The position numbers were made by a program, and so were the translations under genes. From the NCBI GenBank assembly GCA_015075425.1, contig JABTUL010000001.1, positions 1 through 64,000 on the forward strand: a DNA stretch of 64,000 nt, written 5' to 3'. Below the pieces are notes generated by a model, which was not told where the DNA came from, ran no database searches, and saw only the letters and a program-made list of their open reading frames with translations. This DNA is from Spirochaetales bacterium. GTDB taxonomy: Bacteria; Spirochaetota; Leptospiria; Leptospirales; Leptonemataceae. The first letter of the stretch is position 1. Each line of letters begins with the position of its first letter. This document shows positions 16,446-24,823 of the stretch, piece by piece.

Positions 16446-16747
16446 AGGCCCGCCGCCAGAGGGAGCAGGAAGCTTTGCGAAAAACCCTTCTGCATCGGCT
16501 CCAGGCTGCTCTGCCTGACCTGCAGACGCGATTGGGCTTTCACACGCTTTATGTTTTTGGCTCACTGTGCCGGACCGGGGAGTTCCGCTCGGATTCCGAT
16601 GCCGATCTGGCCGTCGCGGGTTGCCCTCCAGAACAATTCTTTGGCCTTCAAGGTCGGCTGGAAGCATTGCTGGAACGTCCGGTTGACCTCCTGGATCTGG
16701 ATTGTAGCCGACGATCGGTAACTGACCTCAAGGCCCGGGCGCTGTGA
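16421..16747 (+). CDS. mntA: MntA-type antitoxin nucleotidyltransferase
   Basis: This is a protein of about 108 residues starting at ATG 16421. It has the minimal nucleotidyltransferase motif GSLCRTGEFRSDSDADLAV (GS at 47-48 and an Asp cluster at 58, 60, 62), followed by RLEALLERPVDLLDLD. MntA proteins adenylylate the tyrosine of their HepT partner and thereby block its RNase activity. Its stop overlaps the hepT-like start by four bases. The start is not marked by a strong ribosome site and lies inside the end of the preceding truncated gene. Confidence 0.8.
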   Translation: MQSLLDEVKARRQREQEALRKTLLHRLQAALPDLQTRLGFHTLYVFGSLCRTGEFRSDSDADLAVAGCPPEQFFGLQGRLEALLERPVDLLDLDCSRRSVTDLKARAL

Positions 16748-17217
16748 AAATAGAAGACTTTGCTCTCCTTCAGGCTGACCTGGAACGACAGCTACAGGAA
16801 ATCAACCGGGTCATGGCCGGGATTCGCGAGCTGCAACCTGAGTGGGATGCCGTACAGCTGGATAGCCTGGGCTACCGAATTCATAATTACTACTGTTCCT
16901 GGGAAGATCTTTTCCTGATCATCGCCCGCCATTTTGAAAATCACATTGAAGGCAGTGACCGCTACCACATCCAGTTATTGCGCCGCATGCAAACAACCAT
17001 CCCGGGCGTGCGGCCGGCTCTCCTGGCTGAATCGCAGGCAAAATTGCTGGATGAGTTGCGGGCCTTTCGACATTTTTTTCGCCATGCTTATGGTGCAGAA
17101 CTCGATCCCCGCAAGTTACGCATCCTCTTCAGTGATATTCTGGAGGGACATGCGGCGTTGCTACGGTGCGTTTCGACTTTCCTGAACCATTGCCGCAAGG
17201 ATCCTCAAAGCGACTGA
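16744..17217 (+). CDS. hepT: HepT-type HEPN toxin
   Basis: This is a 157-residue all-helical protein. RHFFRHAY (R109, H114, Y116) is exactly the RX4HXY motif of HepT toxins. R and H form the RNase centre, and Y is the residue that MntA AMPylates. The overlap with the nucleotidyltransferase gene (GTGA) and the motif together make a complete MntA-HepT module. It is a different HEPN family member from the broken one at the left end of the window. Confidence 0.85.
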   Translation: MKIEDFALLQADLERQLQEINRVMAGIRELQPEWDAVQLDSLGYRIHNYYCSWEDLFLIIARHFENHIEGSDRYHIQLLRRMQTTIPGVRPALLAESQAKLLDELRAFRHFFRHAYGAELDPRKLRILFSDILEGHAALLRCVSTFLNHCRKDPQSD

Positions 17218-17371
17218 AGCCGCGTGTACCCCTACTTTCGAGGCACCACTTGAGTAATAGGGCCGGAAAAACATGTAAGCCTGAGAATTCGCGGTGCAGG
17301 CCGTTCCGTCGCGCCCAAATGGGGCAGTATCAGGACCACGCGCGCAGTCATCCTGTGCGCCTTCAGCAACC

Positions 17372-18685
17372 CTAACCAAGATTTTCTTCTTCGTGAATCG
17401 GCAATTCCTGGCTCATTTTCTTGTCCTCTCCGGTCGTATGCGCCTGGAGCCATTTAATGAGATACTCCAGTATTTCATCTGTGATCTCCGTTTTCCCCCG
17501 GTTGTAGTCCACAATGAACAGTCCGATCTTTTCCTTGAAATTCTCATGGGCGGTCTTGTGTCTTCTATACTGTGAATAGTTGTAGCGTAGCATTAGCTCT
17601 TCTTCGACGGAGAAGTGGGCGATTGTGTAGACAACAAGTCGATTGAGGATGTCGCTAATGAAGCTGCGACCAATACTATTGCACTTTGCCCAGTTCAAGT
17701 CATTGATGATGTCAAAAAGTTTCTTGTGCTGATCGTCAATGCCCCGTATACCCACAGAATACTTATCATCCCAGGCAAAGAGGCGATCTGTATGGTTAGT
17801 GATAAGAGAGTAGCTCGTGGCCAGAAAATGTGCGGTCCGGTGCATATAGAAAATGGCCACCCTGTCATTCGGGTCTTCCTTTATCACTTCCAGGAAATTT
17901 CGGGCTGCCTCCGCATACTTTTCCGCATGGTAGAGCCAGACCCCCTTTTCAAAATCCTTTTTTGTGTTGTTGCGGCGGGCAATTGAGGATGTAGAAATAT
18001 TATCATAGATCTCGTAAACGCAGGTGGCCTCTTTCTTGCCCTTTGTCCGAACAACATCCAGAAAGCGCATGCTATAATCAGCTGTTGGATCGCTGAAGAG
18101 CTTCTGGTAAACAGAATCACTGATGAGAATATTTGAACCGTAGATTTTGTTCAGGTCCTGAAGCCGGGATGCGACGTTCACCGAATCCGCGATCACAGTA
18201 ACGTCCATTCGCTTGCTTTCGCCAAGGATGCCTATCATGAGTTCGCCCGTGTGAACTCCAATGCCCAGATCTACAATGGGGAGATGAATTCGTGCGAGGC
18301 GCCGGTTCAGTTTTTTCAGGGCATGATGGATGGCAATGGCAGAGGCTATGGCGTTCTTCGGGTGAGGAAATACGGCCAGTATAGCATCGCCAATATATTT
18401 ATCAATAATTCCTTCGTGCGAGCGGATAATGGGGGCAGCCATCTTCAGAAAGGCGTTCAAGTATCGGAAAATGAACTCTGGTTGCATCTTCTCGGAAATG
18501 GAGGCAAAGGACCGGATGTCAGAGAAGAAAATGGTCATTTCCCGTTTTTGCATGCGGCCCAATTCAAGCGGAATGCGACTGTCCGTGAGCACCCGTAACA
18601 GTTCGCGGGGGGCAAAGCGGGATACGGAGTATTTCCTGGATTTTGCATACTCTCCCGGGGGCCTATTTTTCAGGGAGACTTTCAT
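17372..18685 (-). CDS. class III adenylate/guanylate cyclase fused to bacteriohemerythrin
   Basis: This 437-residue protein has an N-terminal cyclase domain and a C-terminal bacteriohemerythrin. The cyclase has metal Asp residues D56 (FFSDIRSF) and D100 (DKYIGDAILAVF), Lys-96, and VNVASRL with the transition-state Asn and Arg, so it looks active. A TPR-like stretch (LYHAEKYAEAARNF) follows. The hemerythrin shows VGIRGIDDQHKKLFDIIN, HFSVEEELM, HKTAHENF and HTTGEDKKM, which supply the His/Glu/Asp ligands of a di-iron site. Oxygen or redox state probably controls cyclic nucleotide synthesis. No membrane segment is seen, so it is probably cytoplasmic. Confidence 0.85.
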   Translation of the reverse strand: MKVSLKNRPPGEYAKSRKYSVSRFAPRELLRVLTDSRIPLELGRMQKREMTIFFSDIRSFASISEKMQPEFIFRYLNAFLKMAAPIIRSHEGIIDKYIGDAILAVFPHPKNAIASAIAIHHALKKLNRRLARIHLPIVDLGIGVHTGELMIGILGESKRMDVTVIADSVNVASRLQDLNKIYGSNILISDSVYQKLFSDPTADYSMRFLDVVRTKGKKEATCVYEIYDNISTSSIARRNNTKKDFEKGVWLYHAEKYAEAARNFLEVIKEDPNDRVAIFYMHRTAHFLATSYSLITNHTDRLFAWDDKYSVGIRGIDDQHKKLFDIINDLNWAKCNSIGRSFISDILNRLVVYTIAHFSVEEELMLRYNYSQYRRHKTAHENFKEKIGLFIVDYNRGKTEITDEILEYLIKWLQAHTTGEDKKMSQELPIHEEENLG

Positions 18686-18793
18686 GAAATCCTTGAAGGG
18701 AGCGGGAAAGAAGTGAATCGGTGTTGCACAGGTCTGGTGCTAACTTCTTTACCTGCGGTCGGTCAAGAAGAATGGACCTCAAAGTTTACAAAA

Positions 18794-18809
18794 CCCCCTG
18801 AACAGGGGG
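18794..18809. other. tight G/C palindrome in a divergent intergenic region
   Basis: CCCCCTG-AA-CAGGGGG is a perfect 7-bp dyad between the divergent cyclase and response-regulator genes. A second GC-rich partial dyad (GCCTGCCGGGCCTGGCGGG) follows. It has no T-run, so an operator or cruciform is more likely than a terminator. Confidence 0.3.
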
Positions 18810-18888
18810 GTACCAGCCTGCCGGGCCTGGCGGGTTGTTTTGCCCCCTCTTTTTGTTTGCTCTTTTGTATTAGAATTTTACTGCTGGC

Positions 18889-19536
18889 TTGATGGTATCG
18901 CAAGAAGGGCCGGGGAAATTCAGATTCGGCATCGTGGAAAATGATGCCGACTTCCGCGAAGAGGTCCTGCGCCGTCTGGAGCTTCTACCGGTGACCCGGT
19001 CCGTCCGTGGCTGGCCCTCTGCCGAGCAATTCCTGCGTGATCCCGGACATGAAGAGGTCGATATTCTTCTTCTGGACATCATGCTATCCGGAGTTTCCGG
19101 AGTGGACCTGGTGCGGACCATTTCGGAAAAGCATCCGGAAATGCGCGTAGCTATGCTCACGAACATGAATTCCGATGCGATGATCTTCGATTCGATTCGA
19201 AACGGGGCCATTGGCTACATTCTCAAATCAGAACTCGGGAACCTGGAGGAAGTGGTGAATGTGCTGGCGTCAGGTGGGGCGACTATCACACCCACAATTG
19301 CCCTGCGTGTTTTCTCGAATTTCCGCCGCGTGGCGGGGCCTGGTCCGAACTTGACGGAGAGAGAAAGGCAGGTTCTGGGCCTGATGGTGAAAGGGAAAAG
19401 TATACATGCGGTGGCTACCTTCCTGGGATTGAGCGATCACACGGTTCACGGTTATGTAAAGACGATTTATAAAAAGCTTAATGTCCACAATCGTGTTGAG
19501 CTGGTTACCCGGGCCCGACAGCTGGCGCTCGAATGA
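18889..19536 (+). CDS. NarL/FixJ-type response regulator
   Basis: This is a 215-residue regulator. The receiver domain has the acidic pocket ENDAD, phospho-acceptor D63 in LLLDIMLSG, the conserved Thr in MLTNMN and Lys in YILKSE. The C-terminal LuxR-type helix-turn-helix reads LTERERQVLGLMVKGKS, then LGLSDHTVHGYVKTIYKKL. It sits directly upstream of a HisKA_3 kinase gene, so the two form a two-component pair. Targets are unknown. Confidence 0.9.
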   Translation: MMVSQEGPGKFRFGIVENDADFREEVLRRLELLPVTRSVRGWPSAEQFLRDPGHEEVDILLLDIMLSGVSGVDLVRTISEKHPEMRVAMLTNMNSDAMIFDSIRNGAIGYILKSELGNLEEVVNVLASGGATITPTIALRVFSNFRRVAGPGPNLTERERQVLGLMVKGKSIHAVATFLGLSDHTVHGYVKTIYKKLNVHNRVELVTRARQLALE

Positions 19537-19540
19537 GTCC

Positions 19541-21451
19541 ATGCGGTCAGGTTTCTTGATCTGCCCCCGGAGCATCGCTTTGCTTTTCCTCTGGTTGTCG
19601 GCTGCGTATTGCACACACACTGTCGCGCCGGTAAAGGGAACGGAGGCTCTTCTGTGGATACCGGATGGGGCCCTGGAGGCGCGTGAGCCCCTCTCGCTGA
19701 CCGGTCCCTGGGAATTCTACTGGGATAGACTCATCATGCCTGTGGAATTCCGGGGCGGCAGCGCTCCCATTCCGGATCGCCTGATGGAAACGATGAAGCC
19801 CTGGAACGATCCCTGGTCTGTAGGCGGCACCTTTGGCCCCCTGGGCCGGGCAACCTATCGGCTGCGCTTGCGTGCGGCTAAGCCCATAGGCCCCGTCCGG
19901 ATATCGTTTCTTCACCAGATGAGCGCATGGCGACTGTACGCTAATGGTGTGCTCCTTTCAGAGAGCGGAAAGATCGGAAATGGGCCCGCAGATCACATCC
20001 CTGGTCGCGTGGATGGCCTGGTTTTTCTCGAGCCCGGCGTCCCGGACCTGGAGCTTGTTTTTCAGATCGGGAACTATCACAACCCGCGCGGTGGTATGCG
20101 CGGAAGCCTGATTCTGGGTGCGCCGGCTGCCGTATCCCGGTACCTGCAACAGCGCCAGGCCCTTGAGATGGTTGCCCTGGGTATCATTCTGGGAGCGGTA
20201 ATCTACCACCTTTTCTTCTATTTAATGCACCGTTCCGAGCCTTCTTTTCTCCTGTTCTCGATTTTGTGTTTTGTTCTGGCCATGCGAATTCCCTTTCAAG
20301 GGCAGAAATTGTATACCCTATTTACAGACCCCGTTTCCTGGGAGGCTCAGATACGCATTTTGTCCCTCACAAATTTTGGAACACCGGCTCTTGCTCTGGC
20401 ATTCCTGCGAGCACTCTTCCCCGGTGTCGTCTCTTGGCGTTCCGTTGCGCCCTACGCCGGCCTGGCCGGTCTGACCAGTGTGGTCTACTTCTGGGGTCTC
20501 CTGGAAATTGCTTCGACCATTTTGATCTTCACCCTGATTGTGTACCCGGTCATGGCCCTGCACGTGGGTCGCATCATTTTCCGGGCCCAGAAAGGTGGAT
20601 TTGAGTCTGTCCTCATGGCCCTGGGCCTTGGCGGGCTCCTTATTTTGAGTCTGGTAGCTTACATCCAGAATCACCGCGGCCATGATGGTGGTTACTATGG
20701 TCTTGCGCCCGCTCTATTCTTTGTGATCTTTCAGGCCCTGGCTTTGGGCCGACTTTTCGCCGGTGGCATGCGTGCACGGGCCGAACTTGCGGAAAGCCAG
20801 CAGGCCAGCAGCGCGGCCCTCGTACAGCAACGGCAGGACCTGCAAACTCATCTGCATGATAGCCTCGGGGGCGCGCTTACGGACCTGCAAATCCACGCGG
20901 AGCGGCAATTGCAGAAGCCACCGTCAGAAATGCATGCGACCCTGCGGGGTATCCTGGACCGCATCCAGGCCACAACGCAGATGTTTCGATCCCAGCTTCT
21001 CTTTCTTGAGGACCTCACCTTGGCTGCCGAAGACCTGCTTGCCGGGATACAGATGACCCTGCTGCGCCGCTATGCCGATGCCGGGAGAGAGATTGATTTC
21101 GATTGCACGGATGAGGCGGCCTCCCTGGTATCCCGAGCATCAACCCGCACCCTGTCCATCAGGCAAAGAATGGATCTGTTTTACCTTATGGTCGAATTGG
21201 GTACGAATGATCTAAAGTATGGCTACGGGGAGTCGGTCTGGAGAATCAGCGCCGGGGAAGGAAAGCTGAGGATTCGCCAATCCAATTGCCGGCATCCCGG
21301 ACCCCTGGAGCGCCCTGTGCCGCTCAGTGCTGCCCATCGAGTGGAGAAATTCGGCGGGAACCTGCACGTAGAGCATACAATTGATGAGTACATAGTTATG
21401 ATTGAACTGCGGCCGGGTCGCCCAGAGGAGAGTCGATACCGCAATTCCTGA
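19541..21451 (+). CDS. 7TMR-DISM sensor histidine kinase
   Basis: This is a protein of about 636 residues from ATG 19541. The order is: N-terminal leader; periplasmic jelly-roll (LSLTGPWEFYWDRL, then TYRLRLRAAKPIGPVRISF); seven hydrophobic segments (about residues 205-405); then DLQTHLHDSLGGALTDLQI, the HisKA_3 phospho-acceptor region. The ATP domain has ELGTNDLKYG (N box) but looks short and divergent in its G boxes. The HisKA_3 type pairs with NarL regulators, as the gene just upstream is. The ligand is probably a carbohydrate-like molecule, by analogy with the DISM family. Confidence 0.85.
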   Translation: MRSGFLICPRSIALLFLWLSAAYCTHTVAPVKGTEALLWIPDGALEAREPLSLTGPWEFYWDRLIMPVEFRGGSAPIPDRLMETMKPWNDPWSVGGTFGPLGRATYRLRLRAAKPIGPVRISFLHQMSAWRLYANGVLLSESGKIGNGPADHIPGRVDGLVFLEPGVPDLELVFQIGNYHNPRGGMRGSLILGAPAAVSRYLQQRQALEMVALGIILGAVIYHLFFYLMHRSEPSFLLFSILCFVLAMRIPFQGQKLYTLFTDPVSWEAQIRILSLTNFGTPALALAFLRALFPGVVSWRSVAPYAGLAGLTSVVYFWGLLEIASTILIFTLIVYPVMALHVGRIIFRAQKGGFESVLMALGLGGLLILSLVAYIQNHRGHDGGYYGLAPALFFVIFQALALGRLFAGGMRARAELAESQQASSAALVQQRQDLQTHLHDSLGGALTDLQIHAERQLQKPPSEMHATLRGILDRIQATTQMFRSQLLFLEDLTLAAEDLLAGIQMTLLRRYADAGREIDFDCTDEAASLVSRASTRTLSIRQRMDLFYLMVELGTNDLKYGYGESVWRISAGEGKLRIRQSNCRHPGPLERPVPLSAAHRVEKFGGNLHVEHTIDEYIVMIELRPGRPEESRYRNS

Positions 21452-21461
21452 ATGGACTTCA

Positions 21462-21809
21462 TTGCAGAGCTGGTGGAAAATTGTATTTGATGCCCGTGCT
21501 CGAATCATTACGATCACACGCGGGGAAGAAAAGGTGTGGGTTACTTACGGATTACAGACGATGGATCAGGAATCCGGCCCAATGCAGAGGGCCAGCCGGA
21601 TTTTCGTTATGCGGCCACTCATATTTGTGACTCTGTTAAAAGACGGCAAAACATATGAAATGCGCATGCGGAAGGGCGATCCTTCCTTTGTCAATTTATA
21701 CGGAAGAAAATTTGTAAACTACGAGGGCCTGCTGGCTCTTGAGGTATTGGCCGGCAACATAGCATTGTTCATTTTTGGCTTGATTTTCCAGGTGCATGCA
21801 TGCTGCTAA
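21462..21809 (+). CDS. hypothetical protein with C-terminal membrane segment
   Basis: This is a protein of about 115 residues if it starts at TTG 21462. A short beta-rich part (WWKIVFDARARIITITRGEE, then FVTLLKDGKTYEMRMRKGD) is followed by a terminal hydrophobic helix (LAGNIALFIFGLIFQV). The frame is open from inside the kinase gene, and no ATG gives a convincing start. It overlaps the next gene by ten bases. The family is unknown. Confidence 0.4.
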   Translation: MQSWWKIVFDARARIITITRGEEKVWVTYGLQTMDQESGPMQRASRIFVMRPLIFVTLLKDGKTYEMRMRKGDPSFVNLYGRKFVNYEGLLALEVLAGNIALFIFGLIFQVHACC

Positions 21810-23020
21810 TGCTGGTGTTATTTAGCCGCATTCTGCTCCTCCCGTTTCTGGCGTCCTGCACGTTCTATCAGGTCGATTGTGATGCCCTGGACTCAGCGTG
21901 CAATCCGCTGCGCTTGAATTTGCTTTATGGTTTTAGATCCAGTGCCAGCATTTGTTCCGCCGCGTATCATGAATTGATTCTGCCATCAGCCTGGCCGCAG
22001 GTCCAGGCAGAATTGCGCGCCCAGGCAGCAAAAGGAAATTATGGCAGTCCATCAGCCACACTTTTCGGGCCGAGTCCTGGGGTGGGCAGCGCCTATGTAG
22101 GCGGAGTCCTTGCCCCCAATGGTATCATTTATGCGATTCCGCACTCCGCCACAAGCGTGGCCCGCATTGATCCGCGTTCCAATACCGTTACCTTTTTTGG
22201 GAGCCTGGCCGGTACGACCAAATGGGCGGGAGGCGTGTTGGCTTCAAACGGAAAAATTTACGCCTTTCCCTTTGGAGCGACCACGACATCTGTCCTCGTG
22301 ATTGATCCTGCTTCAGATTCGGTATACCAGTTTGGCGCGGTCTCAGCTGTTGCCGACAAATGGGCGGGAGGAGTTCTGGCTTCAGATGGACTGATCTACG
22401 GGATGGCCACCTCCGAAACGGCGGTTCTGGCAATTGATCCGCAATCCGACTCGCTGACTGCATGGGGGTCTTTGACCGGAAAAAGCGGGGCCGTGCTTGC
22501 GCCAACGGGGAAAATCTACGCCTTTCCTGTTACCGGCGGCGCGCCGTACGCTGCTGTTGATCCAGATGCGCGCACAGTAACTGCTTTTGGTGCCGCACCG
22601 GCCGGCGCTACGCCCTTTCTTGGCGGAGCTCTGGCGCCAAACGGAAAGATTTATGCGCTGCCGGCAATTGGCTCCGCCTACAGTGAAATTGATCCGGCCA
22701 CTCATGCAGTCGTTGATTTTGGCAGTCCCCCGGCCGGGGTGGGAGGCTTTGTCGGAGGCGTGCTGGCCCCGGACGGAAAGATCTATGGAATTCCCAACGG
22801 AAGCGGAGGTACTTACGTTGCCCTGGACCCGGATTCCCTTCAGGCTCCCACCTTCGGGACGATTGCCGGAGGCGACCTTTACCAGAGCGGCGTACTGGCT
22901 CCCAATGGAAAAATCTATGGAATACCCTTTAACGCGGGATCGTTTCTGGAAATCGATCCACGTGCGAACGGAACCTTGTGTCCGGCAATTCTGCAGTCGG
23001 CCTATCTCAATAAGTTTTAG
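21800..23020 (+). CDS. seven-bladed beta-propeller lipoprotein
   Basis: This 406-residue protein has a lipoprotein-like leader (LFSRILLLPFLASC, lipidated Cys at about 16). After about 85 residues it carries seven repeats of about 40-45 residues, each built as GGVLAPNGKIYAIP, then xxIDPxSxxVxxFG. Seven such blades fit a closed beta-propeller. The repeat resembles surface lipoproteins with a ligand or polymer-binding role. No catalytic motif is visible. It ends just before the left copy of the 44-bp direct repeat. Confidence 0.65.
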   Translation: MLLMLVLFSRILLLPFLASCTFYQVDCDALDSACNPLRLNLLYGFRSSASICSAAYHELILPSAWPQVQAELRAQAAKGNYGSPSATLFGPSPGVGSAYVGGVLAPNGIIYAIPHSATSVARIDPRSNTVTFFGSLAGTTKWAGGVLASNGKIYAFPFGATTTSVLVIDPASDSVYQFGAVSAVADKWAGGVLASDGLIYGMATSETAVLAIDPQSDSLTAWGSLTGKSGAVLAPTGKIYAFPVTGGAPYAAVDPDARTVTAFGAAPAGATPFLGGALAPNGKIYALPAIGSAYSEIDPATHAVVDFGSPPAGVGGFVGGVLAPDGKIYGIPNGSGGTYVALDPDSLQAPTFGTIAGGDLYQSGVLAPNGKIYGIPFNAGSFLEIDPRANGTLCPAILQSAYLNKF

Positions 23021-23024
23021 TTGC

Positions 23025-23068
23025 GCCGCACTTGAGGCAAGTCCGTTACCGGGAATTCAGTGCATCGC
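23025..23068. repeat. 44-bp direct repeat, left copy
   Basis: This is identical to 26575-26618 except for one base (A at 23035, C at 26585). On the minus strand it spells the last eight codons and stop of the acyl-carrier-like gene at 26596-26919 (DALNSR then TAA), but without the rest of that gene. The two copies bracket a 3.5-kb two-gene segment. Confidence 0.85.
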
Positions 23069-23215
23069 CCCGCCGCCTGACATGTTCTCAGTCAGACAAT
23101 CCGCATTTGATGATTTGATGTGGTAGGATGCTGGTTGAAAAAAATAGATTGAGAAAAAAACAAGCAAACAAAAATTTTGTGTTTGTTAGTACATCAACAT
23201 CGGTTTTTAGTTAGA

Positions 23216-24823
23216 ATGAAGGCGATAAAAACAGGATTGTCAGTATTTGCGATACTGTCCAGTTTTCTGGGGTCGGGCTGCGCCCCGACGTCTGAAAATT
23301 CTCGGTCAGACGCACAACTTGTCCTGGTGGGCTACCTGCTGGGCATTTCAAGCGATTCGACTTCCTCTGGTTCTTCTGAATACAATGGTCCTCTGGCCAT
23401 CCGTCTTCTCGGTGCGCGCTATCCCCATAATTCCAAATTTGATTTTGGCAGTGCAAATGTTGGCACTGGAATTGGTTATTTTGCCACGATAGAAAACGAT
23501 GAGGACAGTCCACAGATAATTGACAGTATAGAATTCTCAGGGATCCATTCAGCTGATTTCGATTGGTTTCCATTGTTCCCCGGTCTTCCGGTTACCATTG
23601 GCGCGCTGTCATCCGAAGATATGCTGCTCGGTTTTTTTCCATCGGCAGCCGGGTCTCGGGAGGGAAAAATCAACATTCAAGGTTTGCAGCTCAACTTGAC
23701 GGGGACCGGAACGACTGCTCCGGCGCCCCAGGAAATACGGTTAGTCGGACCTTCCGGAGAAATTGCCAGCGGCGGAGGCTATGATTTTGGTAACATTGCA
23801 GTTAGTGGCTCCTCTGGAGCTTTAACTTTTACCATAAACAATTCGGGAGGAACAGCTCTGAGTCTCACCGGCACTCCTAAAGTCGCTCTTGCAGGTGCAA
23901 ATGCCGCCGAGTTTAGCGTAAATGAAACAAGTACAACTTCACCGGTGGCAGCCAGCGCATTCACCACATTCACTGTGACATTTTCTCCAACCAGTGCCGG
24001 AGCCAAAAACGCGAGCGTGAGTATTGCAAACAACGACGCCGACGAAAACCCATTTACGATCAATCTTTCCGGGACAGGTGTACAACAGGAAATAAGAATT
24101 GATGGACCGTTCGGTGAAATTGCCAGTGGTGGCAGCCATAATTTTGGCAATGTTACCGAAGGCTCTTCTTCGGACGCGGTTGCTTTTACTGTCATGAACA
24201 CCGGCGGCGTTGCTTTAAGTTTGACTGGAACACCCAAAGTTGTCCTTGCTGGTGCGAATGCGGCAGAATTCAGCGTCAATGAGACAGGTACTACTTCGCC
24301 GGTGGCAGCCAGCGGATCCACCACATTCACTGTGAGCTTTTCTCCAGCCAGTCCCGGAGGGAAAAGTGCCAGTATAAGTATTGCAAACAATGATTCCGAC
24401 GAAAATCCTTATGAGATCCAGCTATCCGGAACGGGTCTGGCATCAGTCCCGGACCTGGAAGTAAAGCTCGGGGGTTTAACGATCAACAACGGAGGCACCG
24501 TTGACTTCGGTTTCAACCCTCAGTGTCCTGTGAGCGACAAAACATTCACTATCAAGAATAACGGAACTGCAAATCTCACCTTGAGCGCAACTCCCAGAGT
24601 ACAATTGAGCGGAGTGCAGGACAACGTGTTTATAGTAAATTCTCAGCCGACCAGTCCGGTCGTTCCGGGGAGTTCCACGGCTTTCATTATTCAGGCTTGC
24701 CTTGTTCCCTTTCCCGCCGGGTCGTTTACTCGCGCTACGGATAGTGCCACAGTGAGCATTGATAGCGATGACCCCGACTTCCCTAATTTCAGCTTCACTG
24801 TGACTGCAACTTTTGGCTGCTGA
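23216..24823 (+). CDS. ASPM-SPD-2-Hydin repeat lipoprotein
   Basis: This is a 535-residue protein from ATG 23216. The leader ends in SSFLGSGC, a spirochaetal lipobox. Four immunoglobulin-like domains of the choice-of-anchor D (ASPM-SPD-2-Hydin) type follow: FDFGSANVGTG, YDFGNIAVSGSS, HNFGNVTEGSSS and VDFGFNPQCP. The middle two are near copies with an exact offset of 357 bp (119 codons), so they arose by recent duplication. Such lipoproteins are surface or periplasmic binding scaffolds. The stop overlaps the next gene by 11 bases. Confidence 0.75.
   Translation: MKAIKTGLSVFAILSSFLGSGCAPTSENSRSDAQLVLVGYLLGISSDSTSSGSSEYNGPLAIRLLGARYPHNSKFDFGSANVGTGIGYFATIENDEDSPQIIDSIEFSGIHSADFDWFPLFPGLPVTIGALSSEDMLLGFFPSAAGSREGKINIQGLQLNLTGTGTTAPAPQEIRLVGPSGEIASGGGYDFGNIAVSGSSGALTFTINNSGGTALSLTGTPKVALAGANAAEFSVNETSTTSPVAASAFTTFTVTFSPTSAGAKNASVSIANNDADENPFTINLSGTGVQQEIRIDGPFGEIASGGSHNFGNVTEGSSSDAVAFTVMNTGGVALSLTGTPKVVLAGANAAEFSVNETGTTSPVAASGSTTFTVSFSPASPGGKSASISIANNDSDENPYEIQLSGTGLASVPDLEVKLGGLTINNGGTVDFGFNPQCPVSDKTFTIKNNGTANLTLSATPRVQLSGVQDNVFIVNSQPTSPVVPGSSTAFIIQACLVPFPAGSFTRATDSATVSIDSDDPDFPNFSFTVTATFGC
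23730..24437 (+). repeat. tandem 357-bp intragenic duplication
   Basis: Two in-frame units, about 23730-24086 and 24087-24437, share long identical protein blocks such as LAGANAAEFSVNE and TTSPVAAS. They encode consecutive Hydin-type domains. The high similarity suggests the repeat number can change by recombination. Confidence 0.7.

Noticed and set aside
18794-18809. Intrinsic terminator
   Set aside because: The stem lacks a T-run, has a two-base loop and lies between divergent gene starts.
23779-24390. 203-codon minus-strand frame
   Set aside because: It is antisense to the duplicated Hydin domains; it looks repetitive only because the plus strand does.
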